From contig NZ_PDOA01000018.1 of the NCBI RefSeq assembly GCF_003116135.1, positions 1 through 64,000 on the forward strand: a stretch of DNA of 64,000 nucleotides, written 5' to 3'. The position numbers and the translations under genes are program-made. Below the pieces are notes generated by a model. The model had not been told where the DNA came from. It ran no database searches and saw nothing but the letters and a program-made list of their open reading frames with translations. Shown here piece by piece: positions 46,588-55,279 of the stretch. Numbering within the stretch: the first letter of the stretch is position 1; each line of letters opens with the position of its first letter. Source of the stretch: Teichococcus aestuarii. Its GTDB lineage: Bacteria; Pseudomonadota; Alphaproteobacteria; Acetobacterales; Acetobacteraceae.

Positions 46588-47541
46588 ATGACCGAGACCC
46601 TCCGCACCACCCGCCGCCGCCTCGGCCTCGCCGCCGCCGGCCTGCTCGCCATGCCCGCCCTGGCCCGTGCCCAGGGCGGCCGCCCCACCCTGCGCGTGGG
46701 CAACCAGAAGGGCGGGCTGCGCTCGCTGCTGGAAGCCTCCGCGCAGGGCGAGGCGCCGCCCTACGACATCGCCTGGAGCGAGTTCCCCGCCGCCGCGCCG
46801 CTGCTGGAGGCGCTCTCCGCCGATGCGCTCGACGCCGGCACCATGGGCGACCTCGCCTTCCTCAGCGTCTTCGCCGCCGGGGCGCCGCTGCGCGCCTTCG
46901 CCGCCACGCGCGCCGAGCCGCGCTCCCAGGCCATCCTGGTGCCGGAGCATTCCCGGGCCAGGAGCCTCGCCGACCTGCGGGGGAAGAAGCTCGCCGGCAA
47001 CCGCGGCGGCTGGGGCCATTTCCTGCTGCGCGCGGCGCTGAAGCGCGCCGGCCTGGCGCCGGAGGCGGTGGAGCTGGTCTGGCTCGGCCCGGCCGACGCC
47101 GCGCTGGCCTTCCGCTCCGGCGCCGTCGATGCCTGGGCGATCTGGGAGCCCTATGTGGCGATCGAGCGCACCCTGTTCGGCGCCCGCGTGCTGGAGGACG
47201 GCACCGGGCTGACCCCCACCGTCAGCTTCCTCGCCGCGCATGAAAATGCGCTGCGCCAGCGCCGGCCGCTGCTGGCCGACCTGGCCCGCCGCCAGCGGCG
47301 CGGCTGGGACTGGGCCGCCGGCCGGCTGGAGGCCTATGCCGCCGCCAATGCCCGCCTGACCCGCCTGCCGGAGCCTGCGGTGCGGCAGGCCTTCGCCAGC
47401 CAGCGCACCCGCGCCGTGCCGCTCGACGCCGCGCTGCTGGAGGAGCTGCAGGCGGCGGCCGACGCGGCGCTGGAATTCGGCCTGCTGCGGCGGCGCGTGG
47501 CGGTGGCGGAGGCCGTCGCCGCCGGGGTGGAGGAAGGCTGA
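46588..47541 (+). CDS. SsuA/NMT1-type periplasmic substrate-binding protein
   Basis: A 317-residue protein with a Tat-like signal (TETLRTTRRRLGLAAAGLLA, cleavage near ARA-QG). The mature part has LRVGNQKGGLRSLLEA, WSEFPAAAPLLEALSADALD, GTMGDLAFLSVFAAG, LRGKKLAGNRGGWGHFLLRA and SGAVDAWAIWEPYVAIER. These are typical of aliphatic sulfonate/taurine-type (SsuA/TauA, NMT1/THI5-like) binding proteins. No permease, ATPase or sulfonatase gene adjoins it, so its transporter partner must be elsewhere. Ligand unknown. Confidence 0.88.
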   Translation: MTETLRTTRRRLGLAAAGLLAMPALARAQGGRPTLRVGNQKGGLRSLLEASAQGEAPPYDIAWSEFPAAAPLLEALSADALDAGTMGDLAFLSVFAAGAPLRAFAATRAEPRSQAILVPEHSRARSLADLRGKKLAGNRGGWGHFLLRAALKRAGLAPEAVELVWLGPADAALAFRSGAVDAWAIWEPYVAIERTLFGARVLEDGTGLTPTVSFLAAHENALRQRRPLLADLARRQRRGWDWAAGRLEAYAAANARLTRLPEPAVRQAFASQRTRAVPLDAALLEELQAAADAALEFGLLRRRVAVAEAVAAGVEEG

Positions 47542-47556
47542 GGCCCCGTCGGGCCT
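47541..47556 (+). terminator. Short terminator-like hairpin
   Basis: AGGCCC (47541-47546) pairs with GGGCCT (47551-47556) over CGTC and is followed by TGTTGTC. It overlaps the last base of the binding-protein stop codon. Confidence 0.4.
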
Positions 47557-47631
47557 TGTTGTCAGGCATTGTTGACCGCGTGCCGGGCGGCGCGGACGCG
47601 CATCGCGGCTGAACGATCCGCCGCGCCCGGC

Positions 47632-47659
47632 GTTCTCCACCCGACCGCAACGGGAGAAC
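47632..47659 (+). promoter_or_regulatory. Inverted repeat covering the ribosome site of the NTF2-like gene
   Basis: GTTCTCC (47632-47638) can pair with GGAGAAC (47653-47659). The right arm contains the probable Shine-Dalgarno sequence, and the ATG is at 47667. In mRNA this could hide the ribosome site; in DNA it could be an operator. Confidence 0.4.
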
Positions 47660-47666
47660 AGGATTC

Positions 47667-48029
47667 ATGGACGACGGACGGGTGTGGGCCTTCGAGGAGA
47701 GCCTCTGGACGGGCGATGCGGAGCACTACCGCGCGCTGATCGACGATGAGTGCCTGATGGTGCTGCCGCACCCCCCCTTCGTGATGGGCGGGGCCGAGGC
47801 GGTGGCGGCGGTGGCGGACACGCCGCGCTGGAGCACGGTGGAGATCTCCGAGAAGCAGGTCTCGCGCCCGCAGGAGGGGCTGATCGTCATCGCCTACAAG
47901 GCGGCGGCGCGGGGCGAGGGCAAGGCGCCCTACGAGGCGCATTGCACCTCCGTGTACCGGCGCCTGGCGCATGACGAGTGGCGCGTGGTGCAGCACCAGC
48001 AGACGCCGCCGCTCACCGTGACGCCGTGA
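47667..48029 (+). CDS. NTF2-like (SnoaL/DUF4440) small protein
   Basis: A 120-residue protein with the cone-shaped NTF2-like pattern: AFEESLWTGDAEHYRALIDD, CLMVLPHPPFVMGGAEAVAA, and a final sheet with YKAAARGE, YEAHCTSVYRRL and WRVVQHQQTPP. This matches DUF4440/SnoaL-type proteins, which include ketosteroid-isomerase-like enzymes and many with unknown ligands. No catalytic pair can be assigned. It stands alone and converges on crcB across a long GC-rich hairpin. Confidence 0.75.
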   Translation: MDDGRVWAFEESLWTGDAEHYRALIDDECLMVLPHPPFVMGGAEAVAAVADTPRWSTVEISEKQVSRPQEGLIVIAYKAAARGEGKAPYEAHCTSVYRRLAHDEWRVVQHQQTPPLTVTP

Positions 48030-48034
48030 CGCGC

Positions 48035-48078
48035 GCCCCGCCGTGCCGCGCCCCGTGGGGGATGCGGCGCGGCGGGGC
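48035..48078. terminator. Long bidirectional terminator stem
   Basis: A 15-base arm at 48035-48049 (GCCCCGCCGTGCCGC) pairs with 48064-48078 with one G-U type mismatch, and the loop itself contains CCCC...GGGG. It lies between the convergent NTF2-like and crcB genes. Confidence 0.6.
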
Positions 48079-48082
48079 AGCC

Positions 48083-48487
48083 TCAGCCCAGGGCGCGGCC
48101 GAGCAGGCGGCCCAGGGCGAAGGCGGCGGCGAAGGCGCCGAGCCCGCCCGCCAGCGTCAGGCCGAGATAGAGCGCGGCAAGCGACGGGCTGCGCAGGAAC
48201 AGCGTGCCCGTGTCCAGCGAGAAGGCGGAGAAGGTGGTGAAGCCGCCGAGCAGCCCGGTGACGGCCAGCAGCCGCGCCTCCTGCGGGAAGGCCAGGCCGC
48301 CCAGCATGGCGCCGCCGAGCAGGCCGATGACGGCGCTGCCGATGACGTTCACCGCCAGCGTGCCCCAGGGCAGGTGGGTGCCGAACCAGCCCGCGCACCA
48401 GATTCCCACCGCGTAGCGCAGCACCGAGCCCGCCGCGCCCCCCGCCGCCACCAGCCCGAGCAGGGCGGGGGAGAAGGCGCCGCTCAT
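48083..48487 (-). CDS. crcB: Fluoride channel CrcB/Fluc
   Basis: A 134-residue membrane protein with four hydrophobic segments. It exports fluoride as a dual-topology dimer. Seen: [29 protein letters not shown] (conserved Asn) and [16 protein letters not shown] (the TTFS fluoride/phenylalanine track). It overlaps the rarA stop by ATGA and depends on the rarA transcript. No fluoride riboswitch is seen immediately upstream because the region is coding. Confidence 0.95.
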   Translation of the reverse strand: MSGAFSPALLGLVAAGGAAGSVLRYAVGIWCAGWFGTHLPWGTLAVNVIGSAVIGLLGGAMLGGLAFPQEARLLAVTGLLGGFTTFSAFSLDTGTLFLRSPSLAALYLGLTLAGGLGAFAAAFALGRLLGRALG

Positions 48488-49917
48488 GGCTGGCTACCGC
48501 CACGGGGGCGGCGGGGCGGGGTAGCCTCGGCGCGGGCGCGCTCCTCGCGCAGGCCGGCCCAGTGCTCCAGCCGTTGCAGGATGCGCGCCTCGGCGCCGCG
48601 CCCGGCGGGGCGGTAGAAGGGCTGGCGCGCCATCCCGTCGGGGAAGTAGTTCTGGCCGCTGAAGCCTTCCGCCTCGTCATGGTCGTAGGCGTAGCCGGCG
48701 CCGTAGCCGAGGCTCTTCATCAGCTTGGTCGGCGCGTTCAGGATATGGGCGGGGGGCATCAGGCTGCCGGTCTCCTTGGCGGCGCGGCGCGCCTCCTTGT
48801 AGGCGACATAGACGGCGTTCGACTTCGGCGCGGTGCCGAGATGCACCACGAGCTGCGCCAGCGCCAGCTCCCCCTCCGGGCTGCCGAGGCGCTCATAGGT
48901 CTCCCAGGCGGCGATGGCGGCGGGCAGGGCGGTGGGGTCGGCCATGCCCACATCCTCGGCGGCGAAGCGCGTCAGGCGGCGGGCGATGTAGCGCGGGTCC
49001 TCGCCGCCCTCCAGCATGCGGGAGAACCAGTAGAGCGCCGCATCGGCGTCCGAGCCGCGCAGCGATTTGTGCAGCGCCGAGATGAGGTTGTAGTGCTCCT
49101 CGCGGTCCTTGTCGTAGAGCGCGGCGCGCCTGGCCAGCAGGGCGGAGAGGCCGGCGGGGTCGAGCGGTGCGGTGCCGGCGGGCAGGGCCAGGAGCTGCTC
49201 GGCCATGTTGAGGATGTAGCGGCCATCGCCATCGGCCATGGCGCGCAGCACGCCGCGCGCCGCCTCGTCCAGCGGCAGGGGGCGCTCCGAGAGTTCCTCG
49301 GCGCGGGCGAGCAGGCGCTCCAGCGCCGCGTCGTCCAGCCGCTTCAGCACCATCACCTGGCAGCGGGAGAGGATGGCGCCGTTCAGCGCGAAGGAGGGAT
49401 TTTCGGTCGTTGCCCCCACCAGGGTGACGGTGCCGTCCTCCACCACGGGCAGGAAACCGTCCTGCTGGGCGCGGTTGAAGCGGTGGATCTCGTCGACGAA
49501 CAGGAGCGTGCCTTGCCCGGAGGTGCGGCGGGCGCGGGCCTCGTCGAAGGCGCGCTTGAGGTCGGCGACGCCCGAGAACACCGCCGAGAGGGCGGCGAAG
49601 CGCAGACCGGCGGCCTCGGCCAGCAGGCGGGCGATGGTGGTCTTGCCGACGCCGGGCGGCCCCCACAGAATCAGCGAGGCCAGCGCGCTGCGCTCCAGCA
49701 TGCGGCTGATGCTGCCCTGCGGGCCGAGCAGGTGCTCCTGGCCCACCACCTCCTCCAGCCGGCGCGGGCGGAGCCGGTCGGCGAGCGGGCGGGCGGTGTC
49801 GGCGGCCTGCGCCTCCGCCGCCTCGGGGCCGGGCGGGGCGGGCGGGGCGCCGAACAGATCCTCGGTAGGGGCGGGGGCGGGGGTGGCGGCGGGGCTCGGG
49901 GGGCGGCGTGGCGGCAT
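48484..49917 (-). CDS. rarA: Replication-associated recombination protein RarA (MgsA)
   Basis: A 477-residue AAA+ ATPase acting at stalled replication forks. A Pro/Ala-rich N-terminal tail of about 40 residues is followed by [20 protein letters not shown], Walker [18 protein letters not shown], Walker [18 protein letters not shown], sensor [13 protein letters not shown], and the C-terminal tetramerisation domain ([27 protein letters not shown]). The ATG at 49917 is chosen because it begins the MPPRRPP tail directly; a shorter start would lose little. The C-terminus is basic. crcB follows in the same transcript. Confidence 0.95.
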   Translation of the reverse strand: MPPRRPPSPAATPAPAPTEDLFGAPPAPPGPEAAEAQAADTARPLADRLRPRRLEEVVGQEHLLGPQGSISRMLERSALASLILWGPPGVGKTTIARLLAEAAGLRFAALSAVFSGVADLKRAFDEARARRTSGQGTLLFVDEIHRFNRAQQDGFLPVVEDGTVTLVGATTENPSFALNGAILSRCQVMVLKRLDDAALERLLARAEELSERPLPLDEAARGVLRAMADGDGRYILNMAEQLLALPAGTAPLDPAGLSALLARRAALYDKDREEHYNLISALHKSLRGSDADAALYWFSRMLEGGEDPRYIARRLTRFAAEDVGMADPTALPAAIAAWETYERLGSPEGELALAQLVVHLGTAPKSNAVYVAYKEARRAAKETGSLMPPAHILNAPTKLMKSLGYGAGYAYDHDEAEGFSGQNYFPDGMARQPFYRPAGRGAEARILQRLEHWAGLREERARAEATPPRRPRGGSQP

Positions 49918-50058
49918 GAGGGCCTTATAACGCCAGGGGCAGGGCGCTGGCTGCCCCGGCCAGGGCATGTCGGCGCTTTTCACCCTCGCCGCGCCGCGCT
50001 ACGTCAGCGGCCACGGAATCTCACGCCCATGGCCAGAGCGAAGGCGACAGAGCGGAAT

Positions 50059-52704
50059 ATGACCAGCAGCAACGACATCCGGGCCACCTTCCTCGATTAT
50101 TTCGCCCGCAATGGCCACACGGTGGTGGAATCCTCGCCGCTGGTGCCGCGCAACGACCCGACGCTGATGTTCACCAACAGCGGCATGGTGCAGTTCAAGA
50201 ACGTCTTCACCGGGCAGGAGAAGCGGCCCTATTCCCGCGCCACCACCGCTCAGAAGTCGGTGCGCGCCGGCGGCAAGCACAACGACCTGGACAATGTGGG
50301 CTACACCGCCCGGCACCATACCTTCTTCGAGATGCTGGGCAATTTCTCCTTCGGCGACTACTTCAAGGAGCAGGCGATCACCCACGCCTGGACGCTCCTG
50401 ACGAAGGATTTCTCCCTGCCGAAGGAGAAGCTGCTGGTCACGGTGTTCTCGGAGGACGAGGATGCGGCCGCGCTGTGGCGCAAGATCGCCGGCCTGCCGG
50501 ATGAGCGGATCATCCGCATCCCGACCTCCGACAATTTCTGGCGGATGGGCGACACCGGCCCCTGCGGCCCGTGCTCCGAGATCTTCTACGACCATGGCGA
50601 GGGCATCCCCGGCGGCCCGCCCGGCAGCCCGGACGAGGATGGGGACCGGTTCATCGAGATCTGGAACCTCGTGTTCATGCAGTATCTCGAGGAGCCGGCG
50701 GGCACCCGCAACCCGCTGCCGCGCCCCTCGATCGACACCGGCATGGGGCTGGAGCGCTTCGCCGCCATCCTCCAGGGCAAGCACGACAACTACGACATCG
50801 ACACCTTCCGCGCCCTGATCCTGGCCTCGGCCGAGGCGACGGGGCAGCCGGCGGATGGGCCGTTCAAGGTGAGCCACCGCGTGGTGGCGGACCATCTCCG
50901 CTCCGGCGCCTTCCTGATCGCCGATGGGGTGATGCCCTCCAACGAGGGGCGCGGCTACGTGCTGCGCCGCATCCTGCGCCGCGCCATGCGCCACGCCCAC
51001 ATGATGGGCGCCAAGGAGCCGCTGCTCTACCGTCTGCTGCCCACCCTGGTCCGCCAGATGGGCGCCGCCTATCCCGAGCTGGTGCGCGCCGAGAGCCTGA
51101 TCTCCGAGACGCTGAAGCTGGAGGAGAACCGCTTCCGCAGCCTGCTGGAGCGCGGCCTCGGCCTGCTGGCGGAGGAGAGCGGCAAGCTCGGCGACAAGGG
51201 CACGCTGCCCGGCGACGTCGCCTTCAAGCTGTACGACACCTACGGCTTCCCGCTCGACCTGACGCAGGACGCGCTGCGCGGCGAGGGCAAGGCGGTTGAC
51301 GTGGCCGGCTTCGAGGCCGCCATGGCCGAGCAGAAGAAGCGCGCCCGCGCCGCCTGGGCCGGCTCCGGCGAGGCCGCCACCGAGACGCTGTGGTTCGACC
51401 TGAAGGACCGCCTCGGCGCCACCGAGTTCCTCGGCTACTCGACCGAGAGCGCCGAGGGCGAGATCCTCGCCGTGGTGGCCAATGGCGCGGTGGCGGAGAA
51501 GGCGGGGCCGGGCACCGAGGTGGCCGTGCTGCTGAACCAGACCCCCTTCTACGCCGAGAGCGGCGGCCAGGTGGGCGACAGCGGCACCATCACCGCGGCA
51601 GACGGGCTGCGCATTACGGTGCGGGACACGCAGAAGAAGCTCGCCCTGTTCGTGCATTTCGGCACGGTCGAGGCGGGCGAGGCGGCGCCGGGCAAGGCGG
51701 TGGTGGCGGAGCTGGACCACACCCGCCGCGGCGCCATCCGCGCCCACCACTCGGCCACCCACCTGCTGCACGAGGCGCTGCGCCGCCGGCTCGGCACCCA
51801 TGTGGCGCAGAAGGGCTCGCTGAACGCGCCGGACCGGCTGCGCTTCGACGTCTCCCAGCCGACGCCGATGCAGGCCGATGACCTCGCCTGGGTCGAGGCC
51901 GAGGTGAATGCCCGCATCCGCGAGAACGCCGAGGTGGTGACGCGCCTGATGACGCCGGAGGCCGCCGTCGAGGCCGGCGCCATGGCGCTGTTCGGCGAGA
52001 AGTATGGCGACGAGGTGCGCGTGGTCGGCATGGGGCATGACCCGGCGGCCACGGAGAAGCACGGCGTCTATTCGCTGGAGCTGTGCGGCGGCACGCATGT
52101 GAAGCGCACCGGCGATATCGGCCTGTTCAAGATCGTGGGGGAGAGCGCCGTCTCGGCGGGCGTGCGGCGGGTGGAGGCGGTGACCGGCGCCGCCGCCCTG
52201 GCGCTGATCGAGGCGGAGCAGCGCATGCTGCGCGAGGCCGCCGCCGCGCTGAAGATCGCCCCCGCCGAACTGCCGGCGCGCATCGCCGCCCTGGTCGAGG
52301 AGCGGCGCAAGCTGGAGCGCGACGTGGCCGAGCTGCGCAAGAAGCTCGCCACCGGCGGCTCGGATGCCGCCATCGAGGAGGTGGGCGGGCTGCGCTTCTC
52401 CGGCCGCGACCTCGGCGAGGTGCCGCCGCGCGACCTGAAGGGGCTGGCCGAGGCGATCCTGAAGTCCGGCGTCACCGACGTGGTGGCGCTGCTCTCCACC
52501 GCCGAGGGCAAGGCCAGCATCGTCGTCGGCGTGGCCGAGGGCGCCAAGGGCCGCGCCGATGCCGTGGCGCTGGTGCGCGCCGGCAGCGCCGCGGTGGGCG
52601 GCAAGGGCGGTGGCGGCCGGCCGGACATGGCCCAGGCCGGCGGCCCGGAGGCCGACAAGGCCGCCGAGGCGCTGGCCGCCATCAAGGCCGCGCTGGCCGG
52701 ATGA
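50059..52704 (+). CDS. alaS: Alanyl-tRNA synthetase
   Basis: An 881-residue class II synthetase. Seen: the N-terminal [20 protein letters not shown] and [17 protein letters not shown] (motif 1 region), the anticodon-independent tRNA recognition domain, the editing-domain zinc site [13 protein letters not shown] with [13 protein letters not shown], and the C-terminal C-Ala domain ending [20 protein letters not shown]. The ATG at 50059 gives [11 protein letters not shown]; an ATG at 50029 would add ten residues. It is coupled to the P1 peptidase by an ATGA overlap. Confidence 0.98.
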   Translation: MTSSNDIRATFLDYFARNGHTVVESSPLVPRNDPTLMFTNSGMVQFKNVFTGQEKRPYSRATTAQKSVRAGGKHNDLDNVGYTARHHTFFEMLGNFSFGDYFKEQAITHAWTLLTKDFSLPKEKLLVTVFSEDEDAAALWRKIAGLPDERIIRIPTSDNFWRMGDTGPCGPCSEIFYDHGEGIPGGPPGSPDEDGDRFIEIWNLVFMQYLEEPAGTRNPLPRPSIDTGMGLERFAAILQGKHDNYDIDTFRALILASAEATGQPADGPFKVSHRVVADHLRSGAFLIADGVMPSNEGRGYVLRRILRRAMRHAHMMGAKEPLLYRLLPTLVRQMGAAYPELVRAESLISETLKLEENRFRSLLERGLGLLAEESGKLGDKGTLPGDVAFKLYDTYGFPLDLTQDALRGEGKAVDVAGFEAAMAEQKKRARAAWAGSGEAATETLWFDLKDRLGATEFLGYSTESAEGEILAVVANGAVAEKAGPGTEVAVLLNQTPFYAESGGQVGDSGTITAADGLRITVRDTQKKLALFVHFGTVEAGEAAPGKAVVAELDHTRRGAIRAHHSATHLLHEALRRRLGTHVAQKGSLNAPDRLRFDVSQPTPMQADDLAWVEAEVNARIRENAEVVTRLMTPEAAVEAGAMALFGEKYGDEVRVVGMGHDPAATEKHGVYSLELCGGTHVKRTGDIGLFKIVGESAVSAGVRRVEAVTGAAALALIEAEQRMLREAAAALKIAPAELPARIAALVEERRKLERDVAELRKKLATGGSDAAIEEVGGLRFSGRDLGEVPPRDLKGLAEAILKSGVTDVVALLSTAEGKASIVVGVAEGAKGRADAVALVRAGSAAVGGKGGGGRPDMAQAGGPEADKAAEALAAIKAALAG

Positions 52705-53786
52705 GCGAGGGGGAGACGGGCGCGGCGCGCCGCCGCGCCCGCGACCTCGGCCTGCGCCCTGGCGTCTTCCCGCCCGGGGCGCTGAACGCCATCACCGACG
52801 TGGCGGGCGTGCTGGTGGGGCAGGTGACGCGGATCGAAGGCGACTTCACCCGCACCGGCGTCACCGCCATCCGCCCGCATGGCGGCAACCTGTTCCGCGA
52901 GCGTGTGCCGGCGGGGCTGGCCACGATCAACGGCTTCGGCAAGCTGGCCGGTGCCACCCAATTGCAGGAGCTGGGCGAGCTGGAATCGCCGCTGGTGCTG
53001 GTCAACACCCTGTCGGTCGGCCGTGCCGTCGAGGCGGTGGTGGACTGGACGCTGGCGCAGCCCGGCAACGAGGCGGTGCTCTCGGTCAACGCCGTGGTGG
53101 GCGAGACCAATGACGGGCGGCTGAACGACATCCGCGCACGTGGCCTGGAGGCCGCGGACGTGCGGGCGGCGCTGGAGCAGGCGGCGCCCGGCCCGGTGGC
53201 GGAAGGCAGCGTCGGCGCCGGCACGGGCACCATGGCCTTCGGCTGGAAGGGCGGCATCGGCACGGCCTCGCGGGTGCTGCCGGCGGCGCTGGGCGGCTTC
53301 ACCCTCGGCGCGCTGGTGCAGAGCAACTATGGCGGCGCGCTGCTGATGGACGGCCACCGCGTCGGCGAGGCGCTGGGCCGCTTCTACCTGCGCGAGCACG
53401 CCGACCGGGGGGACGCGGACGGCTCGGTGATGGTGGCGATCGCCACCGACGCGCCGCTTTCGGACCGCAACCTGGGGCGCCTCGCGCTGCGCGCCATGGC
53501 CGGGCTGGCCCGCACCGGCGCCGCCTTTTCGGACGGCTCGGGCGACTACGCCATCGCCTTCTCCACCCATCCCGGCGTGCGGCGGCCCCAGCCGCGCTAC
53601 GAGGACTGGCCGAACGAGCGCATGTCCCCCCTCTTCGTGGCCGCCATCGAGGCGGTGGAGGAGGCGGTGCTGAACTCCCTCACCATGGCCACCACGGTGG
53701 AGAGCCGCGACCCGCTGAGCCGGCGGAAACGCAAGGGCGAGGCGATCGACCTCGACGCCGTGCGGGCGGTGCTGGCGCGCGGCTGA
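52701..53786 (+). CDS. P1-family aminopeptidase (DmpA/BapA-like), self-processing
   Basis: A 361-residue N-terminal-nucleophile-type peptidase of the DmpA/beta-peptidyl aminopeptidase family. Seen: [79 protein letters not shown], and [14 protein letters not shown]. The Gly241-Ser242 bond in DGSVMV is the expected self-cleavage site, leaving Ser242 as nucleophile. Members remove N-terminal L- or D-residues or beta-amino acids. It overlaps alaS by ATGA, an odd but plausible coupling. No signal peptide is seen. Confidence 0.9.
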   Translation: MSEGETGAARRRARDLGLRPGVFPPGALNAITDVAGVLVGQVTRIEGDFTRTGVTAIRPHGGNLFRERVPAGLATINGFGKLAGATQLQELGELESPLVLVNTLSVGRAVEAVVDWTLAQPGNEAVLSVNAVVGETNDGRLNDIRARGLEAADVRAALEQAAPGPVAEGSVGAGTGTMAFGWKGGIGTASRVLPAALGGFTLGALVQSNYGGALLMDGHRVGEALGRFYLREHADRGDADGSVMVAIATDAPLSDRNLGRLALRAMAGLARTGAAFSDGSGDYAIAFSTHPGVRRPQPRYEDWPNERMSPLFVAAIEAVEEAVLNSLTMATTVESRDPLSRRKRKGEAIDLDAVRAVLARG

Positions 53787-53846
53787 GCGGCGCAACCCGG
53801 CGGGGCCGGCCCGGTTGCCTCCTGCTCACGGAACTGGAGGCACGCC

Positions 53847-54041
53847 ATGCTCACCCGCACCGTCGACTGCCCTGTCGCCCTGCGCGCCGACCCCAGCCTG
53901 GCGCAGAGCTACAAGGGCCGGGATGTCACCATCACCGTGGCCAAGGGGCAGCCGCCCAGGCTTGTCATCACGGCACCGGACGAGGCTGCACTCGACCAGG
54001 TGGAGGTCTGGCTGGCGCAGATGGACACGCCGGCCGACTGA
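53847..54041 (+). CDS. Small protein of unknown function
   Basis: A 64-residue product, MLTRTVDCPVALRADPSLAQ to the end ...VWLAQMDTPAD, with TGGAGG nine bases before the ATG. It looks like a small alpha/beta domain (a strand DVTITVAKGQPPRLVITA, then an amphipathic helix DEAALDQVEVWLAQM). No known family is recognised. It is in the same direction as the P1 peptidase, 60 bases later, and is followed by a strong hairpin. Confidence 0.6.
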   Translation: MLTRTVDCPVALRADPSLAQSYKGRDVTITVAKGQPPRLVITAPDEAALDQVEVWLAQMDTPAD

Positions 54042-54050
54042 AGCCGAAAG

Positions 54051-54080
54051 GGCCCAGGGGGGAAAAATCCTCCCTGGGCC
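54051..54080 (+). terminator. Strong hairpin after small gene
   Basis: GGCCCAGGG (54051-54059) pairs with CCCTGGGCC (54072-54080), with additional GGA/TCC pairs inside and an A-rich loop. It lies ten bases after the stop at 54041. No T run follows. Confidence 0.6.
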
Positions 54081-54235
54081 ACGCCCTCCGCGCATTCCGG
54101 TAACAGGCCGGATCAAAAACAAGAATCTGCGGGGAAAACCCATCCGAGGATCGAGGATCGGACACGCAATCGGCATTTGACGCTGCGCCGGAGCCTTCGC
54201 AGTAAGTCCGGCAGTTGCAGCAGACAAGGCGGTTC

Positions 54236-55279
54236 ATGTCCTCCGATCGTCCCCTCGCCGCCCTCCCGCTTGTCGCCATCGCCGTGCCCGTGCTGAACGA
54301 GGAGCACTACATCGCCGACTGCCTGGCCTCGCTGCTGACGCAGGGCGATGGCTACCGGCTGGAGGTCCTGGTGCTCGATGGCGGCAGCACCGATCGCACG
54401 CGGGAAATCGTGGCCGGCATCCAGCTCCGCCACCCCGAGGTGCGGCTGCTGCACAACCCGGCCCGGCTGCAATCCGCCGCGGTGAACCAGGCGGCGCGCG
54501 AGGCCAGCCCCGAGGCGCGCATCCTGCTGCGGGCCGATGCCCATGCCTGGTATCCGCCGGGCTTCGTCACCCGCGTGTGCCAGTGCCTGGAAGCGCGGAC
54601 CGGCCCCTCCGCCGGCGCCACCTCCGTGGTGGTGCCGATGAAGACGGAAGGCCATGCCGGGATGCAGCGGGCCATCGCGCTGGCGCAGAACAGCAAGCTC
54701 GGCAATGGCGGCTCGGCGCACCGCGCGGGCGGCGTCTCGGGCTGGGTGGACCATGGCCACCACGCCGCCTTCAACCGCGACTTCTTCCGCTCCATCGGCG
54801 GCTATGACGAGGCCTTCACCCACAACGAGGACGCCGAGCTGGACCACCGCGCCCACCTCGCGGGCGGCAAGGTGTGGATGTGCCGGGAGGCGCCCGTCAC
54901 CTACTACCCGCGCAAGGACCTGCCCTCTCTGGCGCGGCAGTACATGAAGCACGGGGCGGGGCGCGCCCGCACCCTGATGAAGCACGGGCTGCGCCCCCGC
55001 CCGCGCCAGATGGCGCCGGTTGCGGCGCTGCTGGGCTGCGCCGGCGCCGTGCTGCTGGCGCCGTTCTGGCCGCCCTTCCTGTTCATCCCGCTGGCCTATG
55101 CGCTGCTCTGCCTGGGCTGGGGTGCGGCGCAGGCGGCGAAGGCGCGCGACCCCTCGCTGCTGCCCGTGGGGCTGGCGGTGATGACCATGCACCTGGCCTG
55201 GGGCTTCGGCTTCCTGCGCGGCGCGTGGCGCCACCGCCGTGACAGGATGCCGCCCCAGCCTCAGCGCCCGACCGCGTAG
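54236..55279 (+). CDS. Family 2 glycosyltransferase (ExoA-like)
   Basis: A 347-residue inverting glycosyltransferase. The GT-A domain shows VAIAVPVLNEEHYIADCLAS, VLDGGSTDRTREIV, the metal-binding LLRADAHAWYP, VDHGHHAAFNRDFF and YDEAFTHNEDAELDHR (catalytic Asp). Two C-terminal hydrophobic segments (about residues 260-300 and 315-335) anchor it to the membrane. The pattern resembles ExoA of succinoglycan synthesis, which adds glucose to a lipid carrier. No other polysaccharide genes are nearby, so the pathway is open. Its 3' end overlaps the convergent ggt gene by 19 bases. Confidence 0.88.
   Translation: MSSDRPLAALPLVAIAVPVLNEEHYIADCLASLLTQGDGYRLEVLVLDGGSTDRTREIVAGIQLRHPEVRLLHNPARLQSAAVNQAAREASPEARILLRADAHAWYPPGFVTRVCQCLEARTGPSAGATSVVVPMKTEGHAGMQRAIALAQNSKLGNGGSAHRAGGVSGWVDHGHHAAFNRDFFRSIGGYDEAFTHNEDAELDHRAHLAGGKVWMCREAPVTYYPRKDLPSLARQYMKHGAGRARTLMKHGLRPRPRQMAPVAALLGCAGAVLLAPFWPPFLFIPLAYALLCLGWGAAQAAKARDPSLLPVGLAVMTMHLAWGFGFLRGAWRHRRDRMPPQPQRPTA

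Noticed and set aside
48488-48600. Fluoride riboswitch expected upstream of crcB
   Set aside because: crcB starts inside the rarA stop, the region upstream is coding, and no riboswitch-like fold was seen.
49999-52098. A 699-codon open frame antisense to alaS
   Set aside because: It is a shadow of alaS. Its composition follows the synthetase codons and no start or domain is visible.
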